Shown piece by piece: positions 1 to 8,715 of a stretch of 23,585 nt of DNA. The translations under genes were made by a program, and so were the position numbers. The notes below the pieces were generated by a model. That model worked only from the letters and a program-made list of their open reading frames with translations, did not search any database and was not told the origin of the DNA. This DNA is from a virus, in IMG/VR virus record IMGVR_UViG_3300011116_000775, positions 1-23,585 of that record; one strand, given 5' to 3'. The first letter of the stretch is position 1. Each line of letters opens with the position of its first letter.

Positions 1-3000
1 TACTTTACAGGCAAGGGGTATCAAACTGCCGAAGATGTCTTCGACTTCGTCGAGTCCGGCGCGATGCGTTACAAAGTCAGGCCCGAACAAATGGGCGGGA
101 CAGGAGCCAAGTATGCTCGCAGTATTAGAACGACAGCGTTTGGCCGTGTCATCATGGTCAATGACGTTAACTACTACAACCCCAAAGAAGACAACTTCAA
201 CAATCAGGTCGACCTAAGAGAAGTGCTGCATAGCAGCATACCGCAGCCTGTCATTAGACAGGCCGATGAATATGTTGAACAGTTTTATGCAAGCAAACCC
301 GAGGTCAAGATAGCCCCTGAAGAAAGGGCAAGGGCTGAAGAACTTCTTGCCCCGAAAATTGATTTGGCTAAACAGGCCAAGGCAACCTACGACCAGATGA
401 TATTGAACATCGTCAACAAGACCGATTCCATCGGTCAGATGTTGGCTCCTATCAAAGGCATAAAACGCGCTGCTGAGAAACTGGTTGAAGAAAAGTTTGA
501 AGTAAACAACATCAAAGACTTACTGCGCTCAACGATTGTAGTCACTGACTACAGCCAGTTGCAGGACGTGGTCAACGCAATTAACCAAAACTTTAACATC
601 CTTCGGATCAAGAACCGGTCTGAGAATCCTATCGTTGGGCCAAACGTCCAAACAGAACCGCGCAAGAAATTTGGTGGTTATTCGGATGTGATGATTAACA
701 TCCGTATGCCTAACGGCATCATCGCCGAGATTCAGATTAACTCGCCCGTAATGCTTGCGGCCAAGGACGAACAAGGCCACAAGCTTTACGAAGCGGCGCG
801 GGAACAGCCCGAAGGGTCAGAGCTTTATCGGACTATCTACGAAGCCATGGAAGGCTTTTACGACGCAGCTTTCTTGGCGTTGAATGCTCTAAGGTCCGAG
901 GCACAAACAAGGAAAGCTCGCTCCGACATAGGCGCGGCTCCTTTATCTGGCACAGCCATAGGCGAGAGAGTCTCGCCAGAATCGTCAAGCTTGAAAGAAG
1001 AGCCGTCAGGGAAAACGGCAATCTCTTCGCCTGAAAATGTAGCAATGAATTTAGTCCCTTCCGGGAAAGAATCAGGTACTCGCATCATTGTTCCTCCTAG
1101 TTCCAAGGTTAAATATGCTTTGTCATTCCCGCAAGACGTAACTGACGCACGGCGGGATTTAAAGCTTAAACGGTTAAGACTTACCGCAGCAGGGAAAGCT
1201 TACCCCGGCGCACCCAAGAATGAGCGCATGGTTCTTTCAGCGCCCGGGAAACCAGACTTTGTTACCGGCGATATCACGATAGATGATTGGAAGAATCGAG
1301 TTCAATCGTTACTTAGTGAACAAGAGATTAAGTCTTTTGCAAACTGGTACAGCGAAGTTAACAAGCTGTTTAAACAGTACTTCCCAAAGAACGACCCCAG
1401 TGTTGATAACTACATGGCTGCTTGGCTGGTTGCCAATCAGAACACCGACGTATCAACGGCGATGAAGAACGCTTTGCTTCAGGCAGAACAAATTGGTCGG
1501 AAGATGCCTGAGTCTCAGATGCGCTTAGGTGGTCTTGAGACCGCCACGATTGCCGCACGAAGCGCTATTCGCGGGGTTCCTATCACCGAAGGTGTAGGGA
1601 TCAAGATCTCTGATTTCGTTGACAGTGCGCTTGGAAAGAATACTCGTACTTACTACGGCGATCACGCTGTGGGTGCAGCACCATTTGTGGTTGATATCCA
1701 CACAGCAAGGGATACGGGTCTTGTGGACCCGATCCTTGTCAATCATTTAAAGCGTTTAGGGTACAACGTCCCAGAGGATATCAAGATTGACTTCCCCATG
1801 GGGCCCGGGGAAACGCAATACGAAAACCGTGCCGACTTTGGTCGAGAGATGACCAAGCGTTTAAACGCTGAGAAATGGATGGGCAAGTCCGACTGGAAGC
1901 CTGCCGAGATCCAAGCCATTGGATGGATGGCAATGACACGCCTTACCGCCGATGCGGTAGAAGATACCCGCACAGCTTTGGAAAGAAATCTTCAGCGCAT
2001 CTCGATGGAAGCAGCGCCGGGAGATGGGTCGCCACTGGCTGAGAAGTATGGCGAAGCATTCAGTCAGCTACCGGCTGACAAGCAAGCCGATCTTACTCAG
2101 ACCCTCACAACCATGGCAATCAATGCAGCGCAGCAGATCTCGGGGATCAAGCTGTCATCGATTGTTCACGGCATGGGCGGTTGGCAGCACTTTCAAAATC
2201 CGGCGACCGTGGCCCAAACCTTAGCCACTCCCGAGGGCGCAGAGATTGCTTCAAATGTTATTGGGTATCTGCTTCAGCAAACTGAGGTGTGGAGCAACAA
2301 AGCAAAGCCTTTGACCAAGAACCCGAGAGGGTTTGCGATTGACTTCCTAGAAGCCGCCGATGGAACTACGCTTGCAACTGATGCGGGCATTCTGAACTTC
2401 TGGAACAAGGTTATGGAAGCTGACCCGACTAAGTTGTTTGTCGGTTATCAGCCTATCAAGACCGCAGACAACCGTCATGGCATCCGGGTTCTAGTGAATA
2501 AAGGTGGGAAACAAACGTCAGAAAAAATATTTTCTGCTATCAAAGATAATATTAAAGATATGGTGGTAAAGTCTGGTCTTAAATTGGAGGTCACCGGACA
2601 TGAAGCAGAAATCATCGTCGCAAGAAACGACTGGACCCAAGACAGGGAAGGGCGAGCTTATCTGGAAAGGCTGGTCGACCTCGGAGTCGCAGATCCCGCA
2701 GCCAAACTCGATCCTCTTCGGAGCCAATTTGAGACAGTCTACAAAGAAGGCACGGGAGTCCGATTTGCTAGATCTCCAGAATCTCAAGCAGGACCCAGCG
2801 GAAGCGGCCATGTTGTACTCGGACGAACTCGTAAAGCAGATGCGGCAGAAGTAAAAGGCGTTCATTACGGCAACAAGCTTGTCGATAAACTTTTGGGCAG
2901 TATGTACGGCACCGGGATTCGCGGGGCCGAGCGCCAGCGACTAGCTAAATCGACCGACGAAAGAATTAAAAAGCGCGTCTACTTCTACATTGAGAAGCCT

Positions 3001-6000
3001 GATGGCAAGATGCCCCCGGTTGAGTCTGGGCTAGGCGCGTTTGTTTACACGCAGAACTTCGGGAATATCTTAGCCCCCGGAGACAAAATGTCTGACATGT
3101 TTGCCAAAGCAAACAGAGACTTCAACGACTTTGAATCTTCTGTCGTTAACGCAGGTTATGACGGCTATGCCGTCCCGTCTATGGGCATGATGGTTATCCT
3201 CAACCATGATGTGCCGGTGAACTACGAAGGCACTCGAGACAAAGTTAAATTTGCAAAAGCAGCACAAGAAGGGATACCACCCAACGTGCTGAAGGCTCAG
3301 GCCATGGAGCGTTTAAACGAAGTACAGCCCATGGCAGAACCTAACGGGTTTAACTTGGCCCGTTCACCAGTGACGGCAAAAGCCGGGATGAATGTGCTGA
3401 ATCAGTTTGTCGATGAGGCGCCGACCTTCGGGAAACAAGTTGTTCAGCGCATCCTCGATATGCCCAAGAACAACCGTGCCATGGTCTACAAGTTCCTGAC
3501 ACTGGAGCAACTGGCCGATGTCGGCCAGAACCTCCTGCCCGAACTGAAGGATTACTACGAAACCTTTCAGGACATGACAGGGTATCGGGAAAAACAAATC
3601 TACTACGCTCAGAAGATCGCCGAAAGGTTGGCTAAACTGAAGAACAAATCCCCCGAGATGGTGGAGCGTTTGGCTGACGTGTGTAATGACGCAACCCTCC
3701 TTGGATTTGATCCTGACCCCGCCAAGAAGGCGGTAGGTACGTCCCTACCCATCATGAAACTGAAGGGTGATTGGAACAAGCTAAACCAAGAGGCCAAGGA
3801 TCTCTATGTTGAGATGCGGAACTTCTATGAGAATCGGTTTAACGCCTATCAGGCTATGCTTCAGGATCGCATCGACAAATCGGTGACTGATCCAGCATCG
3901 CGTCAGGCCATCATGGAAAAGTTCCGCAAGATGTTTGAGAGCGCAAGGAACAAGGGTCCTTACTTCCCGCTCTCACGCTTTGGTCAGTATTGGGTCTCCT
4001 TTGAACAGGGTGGCATCAAGAACTTCCGGATGTTTGAAACCTTAGCAGATTCACAGCGGTTTCAGAAAGAGTTGGACTCGCAGGGTGTGCCGCACAACCA
4101 AGGCGTTCGCGGGGATACCATGATCCCTGACGGGATACCGGCGTCTCAGATTCAAGAGATCATCGGGCTAGTCGATACCGCCGGGAATCCCGGAGAGCTT
4201 AAGCAACAGATCTGGAACACCTACATCTCGATGTTGCCTGAAGTCTCAATGAGGAAGCACTTCCTACCTCGTAAAGGCACACCGGGATACAGTAACGATA
4301 TCCTGCGTTCGTTCTCGGAGAACACCTTCCACGGGGCTTATGCCCTAGCGCGTTTAAAGTACGCGCCGGATTTCGATGCTGCTATCGCAGCCATGAAAAA
4401 GCGCGAGAAAGATTTATCCGGCGAGCAAGATTCCGAGAAACGAAGCGAACTCTTGCGTGAAGTCGAAAGCCGCCAACAGTACATCGACAACCCGACAGAT
4501 ACCAACTTCTTCACGAACATGGCAGGCACCATCGGGTTTACATGGTTCCTGACAGCGCCAGCTTCTGCTATCACCAACTTAGCCCAGAACGTCACCGTAG
4601 CTTTCCCGATCCTGTCGGCCAAGTTCGGGACAAACAGCGCCATGCGGGAGATGTCCACGGCGTATAAACAGTTCATGGCAAGCGCCAAGCGCGGTGAAGA
4701 GTCGGTCTTTGATATTCAGCGTACCTTGCAGCAACTCTACAATGAGACCAAGTCTGCCAAGTACAAGCGGGAAATGGACGCCATCAATGCACTGATGGAC
4801 AACGGCACCTTATCTCGTACCCAGACCATGGACCTTGCCCAGCTTTCGGATAAACCCAGCATGGTCGGGACAAGGTTCCACTCAACCATGAAGTATGTGG
4901 GTATGTTGTTCCATGGTGCCGAAGTGATGAACCGAACAACAACGGCACTGTCTGCCTTTAGACTTTCGTATGAGAAACATAAGTCACTAGGCGAAGCCGA
5001 AGCTTATCAACGTGCGCTTAAAGATGCTCGAGAGATCACGCGCAAAGCACACTTTGACTACAGCGCCTCAAACAAACCACCGATCATGCAGGGCAAGACC
5101 GCTCGAGTGATCTTCATGTTTAAACAGTACGGCCAGCATATGGCGTACATGTTGTTGAGAGAAACCCAGTTGTATGGGAAGTACTTGATCGATAAGTATC
5201 GCGGCACACCGATGCAGAAAGAAGCCGAGATCCGGGCTAAAGAAGCCCGGGATACGGTGATCGGGATTCTCTGTACCACCGGGATGTTCTCGGGCGTCTT
5301 CGGGCTTCCTTATCCTTTGTATGTGCTGACCATCACGATTGCTAATGCTTTGTTTGGTGATGATGAGGACGAAGAGTTCGATGCGGAGACACGGTTTAAA
5401 CTGTGGCTGACCGACACGTTAGGGGCTGGTCCTGCGGACATTATCGCCAAGGGTCCTTTGTCTTACCTAACCGGCGCCGATATCTCTGACAGGATTAGTT
5501 CCAACGGTTTAATCTTCCGAGATACCGGTCGACTAGGACCGAGGCAGGCCAAGGATGAAGATCAGGTTGCTGCAACGCAGCAATTCTTGGTAGAGATGGC
5601 CGGACCGATGGGTGGTCTTGCCATGAATATCGGGCAAGGCATCGAGTCATTTAAGAACGGTCAGGTGTACCGTGGCATCGAGAAGATGGTTCCCGCACCG
5701 CTACGCGATGTGATGGAGACTTACCGATACAACACTGAGGGTGTCCTCACCATGAAGGGTGATCCGATCCTTGATGAGGTATCGAGTATGCAATCGTTCG
5801 TCAACCTGATTGGCTTCTCGCCGGTAGAACTCGCTCGGCAGTATGAGGAGAACGCCGCCATCAAGGCGGTCGAGTCGAAGGCAAACATGGAGCGGAAGCG
5901 GATCTTGAACAAGTTTGCTTTGGCAACTAACAACCATGATTTCGATGCGTTAGAAGATGTTGAAGCGGCGATTGAACGATACAACGAAAGATTCCCGAGT

Positions 6001-6141
6001 TACGAAATCACTGGTAAGACTCTTGCCAAGTCTCTCAAGTCGCGGGAAGCCGCGTCAGCGGAGAATGAACACGGCGTCAGGGTTACAAAGAAGCTGGCGG
6101 GGATCGCGGAACGCGCTGGGCAATTAACCGGCACAGAGTAA
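1..6141 (+). CDS. Giant phage polyvalent/internal virion protein, 5' partial (RelA/SpoT-like, ART-like, PLxRFG)
   Basis: The frame is open from base 1, so this is the C-terminal part (2046 codons seen) of a larger protein that starts outside the window. Residues are counted from base 1. Residues 130-265 resemble the RelA/SpoT nucleotide pyrophosphokinase fold: KDLLR with D173, GGYSD at 225-229 and EIQI with E243 match the family's D, GYxSxH and EVQIR motifs. Residues 950-1080 (GVHYGN, H955; AGYDGY from 1051) resemble ART-PolyVal-type ADP-ribosyltransferases. FPLSRFG at 1322-1328 is the PLxRFG motif of large phage polyvalent proteins, followed by the usual C-terminal region with hydrophobic stretches near 1508-1540 and 1753-1780 and an acidic run (DDEDEE). 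Such proteins are thought to be carried in the virion and delivered with the DNA; whether that holds here is inference. The gene ends the rightward late operon and overlaps the tail of the opposing HNH gene by 59 bp. Confidence 0.85.
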   Translation, partial: YFTGKGYQTAEDVFDFVESGAMRYKVRPEQMGGTGAKYARSIRTTAFGRVIMVNDVNYYNPKEDNFNNQVDLREVLHSSIPQPVIRQADEYVEQFYASKPEVKIAPEERARAEELLAPKIDLAKQAKATYDQMILNIVNKTDSIGQMLAPIKGIKRAAEKLVEEKFEVNNIKDLLRSTIVVTDYSQLQDVVNAINQNFNILRIKNRSENPIVGPNVQTEPRKKFGGYSDVMINIRMPNGIIAEIQINSPVMLAAKDEQGHKLYEAAREQPEGSELYRTIYEAMEGFYDAAFLALNALRSEAQTRKARSDIGAAPLSGTAIGERVSPESSSLKEEPSGKTAISSPENVAMNLVPSGKESGTRIIVPPSSKVKYALSFPQDVTDARRDLKLKRLRLTAAGKAYPGAPKNERMVLSAPGKPDFVTGDITIDDWKNRVQSLLSEQEIKSFANWYSEVNKLFKQYFPKNDPSVDNYMAAWLVANQNTDVSTAMKNALLQAEQIGRKMPESQMRLGGLETATIAARSAIRGVPITEGVGIKISDFVDSALGKNTRTYYGDHAVGAAPFVVDIHTARDTGLVDPILVNHLKRLGYNVPEDIKIDFPMGPGETQYENRADFGREMTKRLNAEKWMGKSDWKPAEIQAIGWMAMTRLTADAVEDTRTALERNLQRISMEAAPGDGSPLAEKYGEAFSQLPADKQADLTQTLTTMAINAAQQISGIKLSSIVHGMGGWQHFQNPATVAQTLATPEGAEIASNVIGYLLQQTEVWSNKAKPLTKNPRGFAIDFLEAADGTTLATDAGILNFWNKVMEADPTKLFVGYQPIKTADNRHGIRVLVNKGGKQTSEKIFSAIKDNIKDMVVKSGLKLEVTGHEAEIIVARNDWTQDREGRAYLERLVDLGVADPAAKLDPLRSQFETVYKEGTGVRFARSPESQAGPSGSGHVVLGRTRKADAAEVKGVHYGNKLVDKLLGSMYGTGIRGAERQRLAKSTDERIKKRVYFYIEKPDGKMPPVESGLGAFVYTQNFGNILAPGDKMSDMFAKANRDFNDFESSVVNAGYDGYAVPSMGMMVILNHDVPVNYEGTRDKVKFAKAAQEGIPPNVLKAQAMERLNEVQPMAEPNGFNLARSPVTAKAGMNVLNQFVDEAPTFGKQVVQRILDMPKNNRAMVYKFLTLEQLADVGQNLLPELKDYYETFQDMTGYREKQIYYAQKIAERLAKLKNKSPEMVERLADVCNDATLLGFDPDPAKKAVGTSLPIMKLKGDWNKLNQEAKDLYVEMRNFYENRFNAYQAMLQDRIDKSVTDPASRQAIMEKFRKMFESARNKGPYFPLSRFGQYWVSFEQGGIKNFRMFETLADSQRFQKELDSQGVPHNQGVRGDTMIPDGIPASQIQEIIGLVDTAGNPGELKQQIWNTYISMLPEVSMRKHFLPRKGTPGYSNDILRSFSENTFHGAYALARLKYAPDFDAAIAAMKKREKDLSGEQDSEKRSELLREVESRQQYIDNPTDTNFFTNMAGTIGFTWFLTAPASAITNLAQNVTVAFPILSAKFGTNSAMREMSTAYKQFMASAKRGEESVFDIQRTLQQLYNETKSAKYKREMDAINALMDNGTLSRTQTMDLAQLSDKPSMVGTRFHSTMKYVGMLFHGAEVMNRTTTALSAFRLSYEKHKSLGEAEAYQRALKDAREITRKAHFDYSASNKPPIMQGKTARVIFMFKQYGQHMAYMLLRETQLYGKYLIDKYRGTPMQKEAEIRAKEARDTVIGILCTTGMFSGVFGLPYPLYVLTITIANALFGDDEDEEFDAETRFKLWLTDTLGAGPADIIAKGPLSYLTGADISDRISSNGLIFRDTGRLGPRQAKDEDQVAATQQFLVEMAGPMGGLAMNIGQGIESFKNGQVYRGIEKMVPAPLRDVMETYRYNTEGVLTMKGDPILDEVSSMQSFVNLIGFSPVELARQYEENAAIKAVESKANMERKRILNKFALATNNHDFDALEDVEAAIERYNERFPSYEITGKTLAKSLKSREAASAENEHGVRVTKKLAGIAERAGQLTGTE

Positions 6142-6373
6142 CATTCAAAGCATCTAACTCGTCCATTTTCCTAATCTTCCACGCTCGTTTCTGACCATGC
6201 CAACCAAGGATAGATCCTTGGTGGCAGTCCTTACACAAGGCTACGCAAGTGTATTGAAGACCTTGCTTGATATGGTGAGCGTCCGACGGTGGCGGGGCAT
6301 CACAAACCGAGCAAGGCAAGCTCTTCACCTCACTGAGGTGAGCTTTTTCTTTGGGTGAGATCCGATTCAACAT
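6083..6373 (-). CDS. Small HNH/Ref-like (DUF968-type) nuclease
   Basis: The 96-aa protein has a zinc-binding HNH pattern: C21xxC24, AHH at 32-34, C47xxC50 followed by H51, then GWHG near 57-60 and a Trp/Arg-rich segment. The CxxC...DAHHIKQG...CKDCHQG...WHG order matches the HNH domain of phage P1 Ref and DUF968 proteins, which nick DNA and aid recombination. It is the last gene of the leftward early operon. Its start lies inside the preceding small gene and no clear Shine-Dalgarno is visible, so translation is probably coupled. Its last 59 bases are antisense to the end of the giant virion gene. The family call is fairly safe; the exact role (recombination, DNA processing or packaging) is not shown. 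Confidence 0.75.
   Translation of the reverse strand: MLNRISPKEKAHLSEVKSLPCSVCDAPPPSDAHHIKQGLQYTCVALCKDCHQGSILGWHGQKRAWKIRKMDELDALNVTLCRLIAQRVPRSPPASL
6318..6351 (+). terminator. Rho-independent terminator of the rightward virion operon
   Basis: TCACCTC (6325-6331), loop ACT and GAGGTGA (6335-6341) form a perfect 7-bp stem. AAGC (6318-6321) pairs with GCTT (6342-6345) across a TCT bulge. The stem is followed by TTTCTTT on the plus strand. It lies about 180 bp past the stop of the giant gene and inside the coding sequence of the opposing HNH gene. Confidence 0.7.
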
Positions 6374-6521
6374 GAATTTTTAAGGCTGCGACAGCAAGCC
6401 GGATGTTAACAATAGCTTCAGATAGATTGTTTAAACAAGCTTCGTAGTTCTTGATTTCCCCTTGGTGATAAGCCATCCGGATATGTTTATCAGCGTTGAT
6501 TAAATAGTAGGCATAGTTCAT
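6330..6521 (-). CDS. Small phage protein of unknown function (63 aa)
   Basis: The ATG at 6521 overlaps the TGA of the gene before it by one base (TGATG) and has AGGA about 7 bases upstream, so the 63-aa start is preferred over longer readings. The protein (MNYAYYLINADKHIRM...) looks all-helical and has no motif I recognise. Helical spacing such as CLNNLSEAIVNIRLAVAALK could form a small helical bundle. Its 3' end overlaps the HNH gene start by 44 bases. Operon position makes it an early accessory protein; function is unknown. Confidence 0.6.
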   Translation of the reverse strand: MNYAYYLINADKHIRMAYHQGEIKNYEACLNNLSEAIVNIRLAVAALKIHVESDLTQRKSSPQ

Positions 6522-6685
6522 CAGTGCATCCTGTTGGTGTCTTGCAGGCGAAGAGATTCCATCACGGCGTCTCGCAACATATCGCAAAGCCGAAATGAGT
6601 CTGACATCGACAACGTCGATGAGACGATTAGGTTATTAGACTGATCCAGCCCGATCAGTAAAAACTCTTGTAAATCCGGGAGCAT
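6521..6685 (-). CDS. Small phage protein, start uncertain (54 aa or longer)
   Basis: The reading frame is open up to 6811, but the upstream part lies over the DUF3310 gene. The ATG at 6685 gives 54 aa beginning MLPDLQEFLLIGLD and a short overlap; an ATG at 6760 would give 79 aa. The pattern LIGLDQSNNLIVSSTLSMSDSFRLCDML resembles a widespread family of very small phage proteins in which a variable strand pair is followed by a helix; that resemblance is by eye and gives no function. Its stop overlaps the next start (TGATG). Confidence 0.5.
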   Translation of the reverse strand: MLPDLQEFLLIGLDQSNNLIVSSTLSMSDSFRLCDMLRDAVMESLRLQDTNRMH

Positions 6686-6902
6686 CGCCGCGCAATGTTC
6701 GACGCCTTTCGATCTCTCTTCGGATGTACCAGACAGCTTTCTCAAGATCTTGGATGTCATCGCTTTCTTCCTTTTCACCGGCTCGCCAAATGTATTTGAT
6801 GGCGTTGCCAAGACAGAATCCCATGTGTTCGGTTATTTGAATACACTCTACCCCTGATGGGTGGCTTGTGTAATGGGGAGGTTTGTTGACTAGGTCTTTC
6901 AC
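6636..6902 (-). CDS. DUF3310 family protein
   Basis: The 88-aa protein carries the DUF3310 signature near its N-terminus: VNKPPHYTSHPSGVECIQIT, then GFCLGNAIKYIWRAGEK, and the DLEKAVWYIRREI helix. DUF3310 proteins are common in phages and are often labelled nucleotide-kinase-like, though the activity is poorly established. The start is GTG at 6902: it has a near-perfect AAGGAGG Shine-Dalgarno and overlaps the TGA of the upstream gene as GTGA. The C-terminal tail after residue 70 overlaps the next small gene. Confidence 0.85.
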   Translation of the reverse strand: MKDLVNKPPHYTSHPSGVECIQITEHMGFCLGNAIKYIWRAGEKEESDDIQDLEKAVWYIRREIERRRTLRGDAPGFTRVFTDRAGSV

Positions 6903-7141
6903 GCCACCTCCTTGTTCAGATCATAAACGTGCCGGATCAAATCAGCCACCCCCAAAGGGGCGACGGGATCTGCCATAGCGGCACATTGCTCGGCGGTTTC
7001 CCGCCTGACACTTTCAATTAACGCCACAAGGTCTTTCGTTTTGCCTGACCAAACCACAGTCCTTGGCTTGCGTTTAAACCCATGGGCCATAGCCAGTTCT
7101 GATATCTCTTTACTCACGATGATCCCTTTCACGTTTTTCAT
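6899..7141 (-). CDS. Hypothetical early protein (80 aa)
   Basis: The ATG at 7141 is preferred over upstream in-frame starts (7204, 7180) because AAGGGG lies just before it, although it then overlaps the preceding gene by 32 bases. The protein (MKNVKGIIVSKEISELAMAH...) has a basic centre (FKRKPRTVVWSGKTKDL) and an acidic helical tail. I do not recognise a family. GTTTAAAC at 7072-7079 lies inside it. The stop overlaps the DUF3310 GTG start (GTGA). Confidence 0.6.
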   Translation of the reverse strand: MKNVKGIIVSKEISELAMAHGFKRKPRTVVWSGKTKDLVALIESVRRETAEQCAAMADPVAPLGVADLIRHVYDLNKEVA

Positions 7142-7406
7142 TACCCCTTGCTCGTATGGCGGCGGCGCAGTCTTTTCCATGCTTGTACCACTCAGGGCCA
7201 CCATTAAATATATTCAATGCTGGATGCACCCCAAGCCCCTCACACACCTTCGCACACGCCTCACGCTCGGCAGCAGCAACGAGGGCAGCGAAGCGTTCAA
7301 GAACATCGGGGGTGGCAAAGACTTGCACATCGTCCCAGTGCTCTGGGCTTCTAAATGGTTTGCACCCCGCCTCCCGCGCCATGCGGATGATGTCTTCTCT
7401 ATCCAT
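7110..7406 (-). CDS. Conserved hypothetical phage protein (98 aa)
   Basis: The protein begins MDREDIIRMAREAG and contains LERFAALVAAAEREACAKVC and DCAAAIRARG. This helical pattern occurs in many small proteins of Burkholderiales phages with no assigned function. The ATG at 7406 lies inside the last codons of the upstream gene, and its Shine-Dalgarno (GGGAG) is formed by that gene's conserved LREKN codons. The segment between residues 17 and 40 varies in such proteins. Function unknown. Confidence 0.7.
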   Translation of the reverse strand: MDREDIIRMAREAGCKPFRSPEHWDDVQVFATPDVLERFAALVAAAEREACAKVCEGLGVHPALNIFNGGPEWYKHGKDCAAAIRARGNEKRERDHRE

Positions 7407-7647
7407 GATTCTTCTCCCGCAGCTTGGCTTCAAGGACTTTGCATAGCCAGTTGACTGATTTATCACCTTTAACCATCTCGCACGACAGTATGTCAATCTC
7501 CCCATCCGTCAGCCCAACCCATTGCTTCAGTGCCAATCGGCGCAATTCGACGGCTGATTCCCTGCCCGTGCTATTGCTTATTCGTCCTTGCACAAACTCA
7601 GCGTCCAGCGCATCAGCCAGCCGCAGGGCTTTGGGTTGTGTGCTCAT
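7399..7647 (-). CDS. WVGLT-module paralogue 1 (82 aa)
   Basis: This is the shortest of five related proteins in this operon. Its C-terminal half carries the shared module KQWVGLTDGEIDIL followed by VLEAKLREKNHG. The N-terminal half (MSTQPKALRLADALDAEF) differs from the other copies. It starts with ATGA overlap to the upstream gene and ends so that its last codons supply the Shine-Dalgarno and start for the next gene. The family is widespread in Betaproteobacterial phages; no function is known to me. Confidence 0.75.
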   Translation of the reverse strand: MSTQPKALRLADALDAEFVQGRISNSTGRESAVELRRLALKQWVGLTDGEIDILSCEMVKGDKSVNWLCKVLEAKLREKNHG

Positions 7648-8039
7648 GTGTTCTTCTCCTTTAGCTTGGCTTCGATGTATCGGGCAAACCTCACACCGTC
7701 CTCATTCAAGAAAAGTGCTTCCATGTCCTCCTCCGTCAGCCCAACCCATTCACGCTTTGGTGGTGCGGTGTAGAGTGGTATGTCATCTGGATTGGGGCCG
7801 ATCAGGTTGCCTTCTTCATCGAACTTTGATGAGCGATGCCACCAAAGTTCCCCCTTGCCCCCATTGGTAATCCACGCCACCGGCTCTTGCTCTGTCTCCA
7901 GTGCTTGGCGTAGGGCGGCGATGGAGTCAGTTGTATTGCGCTTTGCCTGCTCCAGCGCAGACTCAGGCCAAACCCACTTTCCGTAATTTGCCCAGCCCTC
8001 CAGCGTGTGCAGCGCCATCTGCATCGCTTCTCTGCTCAT
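7644..8039 (-). CDS. WVGLT-module paralogue 2 (131 aa)
   Basis: Three blocks are visible: an N-terminal helix MSREAMQMALHTLEGW shared with the paralogue ending at 8708; a middle block EPVAWITN...DDIPLYTAPP; and the C-terminal module REWVGLTEEDMEALF...EAKLKEKNT. The DNA for the first ten codons is nearly identical to that at 8969-8998. Upstream and downstream joins are both ATGA. The last codons read AAGGAGAAAAACACATGA, serving as protein end, Shine-Dalgarno and next start at once. Function unknown. Confidence 0.8.
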   Translation of the reverse strand: MSREAMQMALHTLEGWANYGKWVWPESALEQAKRNTTDSIAALRQALETEQEPVAWITNGGKGELWWHRSSKFDEEGNLIGPNPDDIPLYTAPPKREWVGLTEEDMEALFLNEDGVRFARYIEAKLKEKNT

Positions 8040-8488
8040 GTGTTTTTCTCCTTTAGCTTGGATTCAAGTGCTTTGGTAATCTTTACCCAATAATTTCGCT
8101 CTGCAAACTGCCCGCTAATTACTTCCCCAATCTCCTGATCGGTCAGCCCAACCCATTCTCGCTTTGGAATTACTTTTTCGTGGTATGTTTGATCGTTCAT
8201 TACTGCCATGGCAAGTGACTGGCAGGTTTGGCATGGTGCGGTGTATAGAGGTGTCCATCGCTCAGGGTAACGGCCAATATCTGCGGGTCTGTGCGTGATG
8301 ACATTACCTTCAATAAAATTGTGCATCCACGCCACCGGCTCTTGCTGCGCTAATGCTGCATTCCATCCTCGCTGATAAGCCTGTGCAATCTCAATTTGTT
8401 TGTCGTGTTCAGTTTTCACGACACGTTCTTCCCATGCGTGTTCCGCAAGTTGAATTTTTGCCTCGTAATCATCGTATGAATCGCTCAT
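8036..8488 (-). CDS. WVGLT-module paralogue 3 (150 aa)
   Basis: The largest family member here. An acidic helical N-terminus (MSDSYDDYEAKIQLAEHAW) is followed by a helix QAYQRGWNAAL, the block EPVAWMHN...WTPLYTAPCQTCQ, and the shared C-terminal module KREWVGLTDQEIGEVI...ALESKLKEKNT. The CxxC in the middle is absent from its paralogues. It joins both neighbours by ATGA overlaps. The same three-block layout recurs in many phage hypothetical proteins; the role is unknown. Confidence 0.8.
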   Translation of the reverse strand: MSDSYDDYEAKIQLAEHAWEERVVKTEHDKQIEIAQAYQRGWNAALAQQEPVAWMHNFIEGNVITHRPADIGRYPERWTPLYTAPCQTCQSLAMAVMNDQTYHEKVIPKREWVGLTDQEIGEVISGQFAERNYWVKITKALESKLKEKNT

Positions 8489-8715
8489 TGCTCCCTCGCT
8501 TTCAGCATCGCGTCTGCCATTTTGTAGTAACGCCTTGCACTATCTTCCATCGTTTCCCCGTTAGCTCCAGCAACTTCAGCAGCCCAGTCGCCCTGCATCG
8601 CCTTGGCTGCAAGGTAGTCGCGCAGAGACATGCCTGGCTGGATTAGGTACGAATGTGCAACGGGAAATGCTCCCCCACCATCTGTTGGTGTCTTTGCGTT
8701 TTTGTTTTCAGCCAT
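8485..8715 (-). CDS. LRDYxAA-domain small phage protein (76 aa)
   Basis: The protein MAENKNAKTPTDGGGAFPVA... contains GMSLRDYLAAKAMQGDW and ends YYKMADAMLKAREQ. This LRDYFAA...AYxxADAMLKAR pattern defines a very common small phage family of unknown function; two more copies of the fold appear here, at 11044-11229 and as the C-terminal half of the alpha-CTD protein at 10054-10422. The ATG at 8715 uses a GGGAG that lies within the final codons of the upstream WVGLT paralogue. Confidence 0.75.
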   Translation of the reverse strand: MAENKNAKTPTDGGGAFPVAHSYLIQPGMSLRDYLAAKAMQGDWAAEVAGANGETMEDSARRYYKMADAMLKAREQ

